A DNA stretch of 47,236 nt from Methylotenera sp. Its GTDB lineage: Bacteria; Pseudomonadota; Gammaproteobacteria; Burkholderiales; Methylophilaceae. Shown in pieces: positions 46,719-47,236 of this stretch. Position numbers and translations under genes: made by a program. Position 1 is the first letter of the stretch. The number at the start of each line of letters is the position of its first letter. The notes beneath the pieces are model-generated. The model ran no database searches. It had not been told where the DNA came from and was given only the letters and a program-made list of their open reading frames with translations. Location: contig NZ_JAQSDC010000009.1 of assembly GCF_029945705.1 (NCBI RefSeq), positions 1-47,236 on the forward strand. The letters run 5' to 3'.

Positions 46719-47236
46719 ATGCTAAAACCATTAAACCTGATCACATTTTTATTTCTAGCATTCATACTCAATATTTCAACTGTCAATGCAGCCAACATTA
46801 CTTTAAATGACCTTGGCTCCAATGCAGCAAACATAATTTACGAAGGGAAAATTGTAAAGGGTGACTCTAAAAAAATATCTAGCATTATTAATAAGTATAA
46901 AGGTTACATTGTTAGCATAGAACTAGACAGTCTTGGCGGGGATGTTGAAGAAGCCATAAGGGTTGCAGACATAATAGAAAGGTTTCAAATTTCATCAACT
47001 GTACCAAAAAGTAAAATTTGTGGAAGTGCCTGTTTTTTTATATTTATTGCAGGAACAAACAGAATGGCATCAGGAATTGAAGAAAAGGGTAATTCTGATG
47101 CGCCTCTTGGCTTTGTAGGTATTCATCGTCCATTCTTAGCAGAACCGTCGTCAGGATATGTAGCTAAGCAACAAGCGGTAATTGCGTATTACGGCTATCG
47201 TGACCGATCAAAACGGACTATCGTGACCAGTTGCGC
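46719..47236 (+). CDS. Exported ClpP-like (SDH-class) serine protease-like protein, 3' part disturbed
   Basis: The ATG at 46719 follows AGAGGAA. A signal peptide (FLFLAFILNISTVNA, cleaved near residue 25) precedes a ClpP/crotonase-like fold: the strand SIELDSLGGDVEEAIRVAD, the nucleophile Ser in CGSACFFIFIAG and the His in GFVGIHRPF match the periplasmic ClpP-like proteins of COG3904 type. The frame stays open to the window end, but the last roughly 17 codons lie in what looks like an insertion-sequence end, so the native C-terminus is probably lost. The protein would act outside the cytosol, with unknown substrate. Confidence 0.75.
   Translation, partial: MLKPLNLITFLFLAFILNISTVNAANITLNDLGSNAANIIYEGKIVKGDSKKISSIINKYKGYIVSIELDSLGGDVEEAIRVADIIERFQISSTVPKSKICGSACFFIFIAGTNRMASGIEEKGNSDAPLGFVGIHRPFLAEPSSGYVAKQQAVIAYYGYRDRSKRTIVTSC
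47183..47236. mobile_element. Probable end of an IS21-type insertion sequence
   Basis: From TG at 47183 the sequence changes character and carries CTATCGTGACC twice (47195-47205 and 47218-47228) at a 23-bp step. IS21-family ends start with TG and contain repeated CGTGACC-bearing sites bound by the transposase IstA. The exact boundary and the transposase genes lie outside what can be checked. Confidence 0.5.

Overview
The window is typical of an AT-leaning betaproteobacterial chromosome, most likely a Methylophilaceae methylotroph (Methylotenera/Methylophilus-like). That assignment is an inference from gene content, gene order and protein flavour; no 16S or methanol-oxidation gene lies inside. 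Almost all of it is housekeeping or conserved accessory DNA, and only the right edge looks disturbed by an insertion sequence.

Region 1 (1-3335) is the most interesting part: a compact RNA-repair locus. A sigma-54 (-24/-12) promoter sits about 5 nt upstream of a proline-type tRNA, followed by the RNA ligase rtcB, about 600 bp packed with tRNA-like and other structured RNA, and a band-7/SPFH slipin ending in a strong terminator. One tRNA-like gene has a 6-bp anticodon stem and an encoded CCA end. Two more have the anticodon loop replaced by GNRA tetraloop hairpins, and they may fold together as one composite RNA closed by a shared acceptor stem. A divergent gene starting at the left edge (M-R-K-S, good ribosome site) is probably the sigma-54 activator rtcR. 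RtcB, SPFH scaffolds and tRNA-like RNAs have been linked before by comparative genomics; the tetraloop replacement and the composite fold are read here from the sequence.

Region 2 (3450-10386): apbC; the convergent purT/truncated-globin pair; then a TonB-dependent receptor with an NtrC-type response regulator directly behind it. Upstream of the receptor lie three 18-bp palindromes at exact 21-bp spacing and a candidate sigma-54 promoter, suggesting an autoregulated sigma-54 operon.

Region 3 (10387-20301): an FtsX-like permease and its ATPase, divergent from the esterase tesA, then a dnaE-accA-tilS run. Region 4 (20302-30228): a Pil-Chp chemotaxis-like cluster (pilG, pilH, pilI, pilJ-like MCP, hybrid CheA/PilL) controlling type IV pili, divergent from a FIST-domain sensor gene.

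Region 5 (30229-38489): tpx, a MazG-like pyrophosphohydrolase, a REP doublet, a THUMP RNA methyltransferase, a spermidine-synthase-like protein coupled to an RNase II, a CobW GTPase and two small uncharacterised genes. Region 6 (37566-46517): a histone-deacetylase-family enzyme downstream of a Pat-like acyl-CoA synthetase/GNAT protein (a likely reversible acylation pair), a second inverted repeat, a TonB-like proline-rich protein and the helicase hrpA. Region 7 (46719-47236): an exported ClpP-like protein whose 3' part appears to run into an IS21-type element end.
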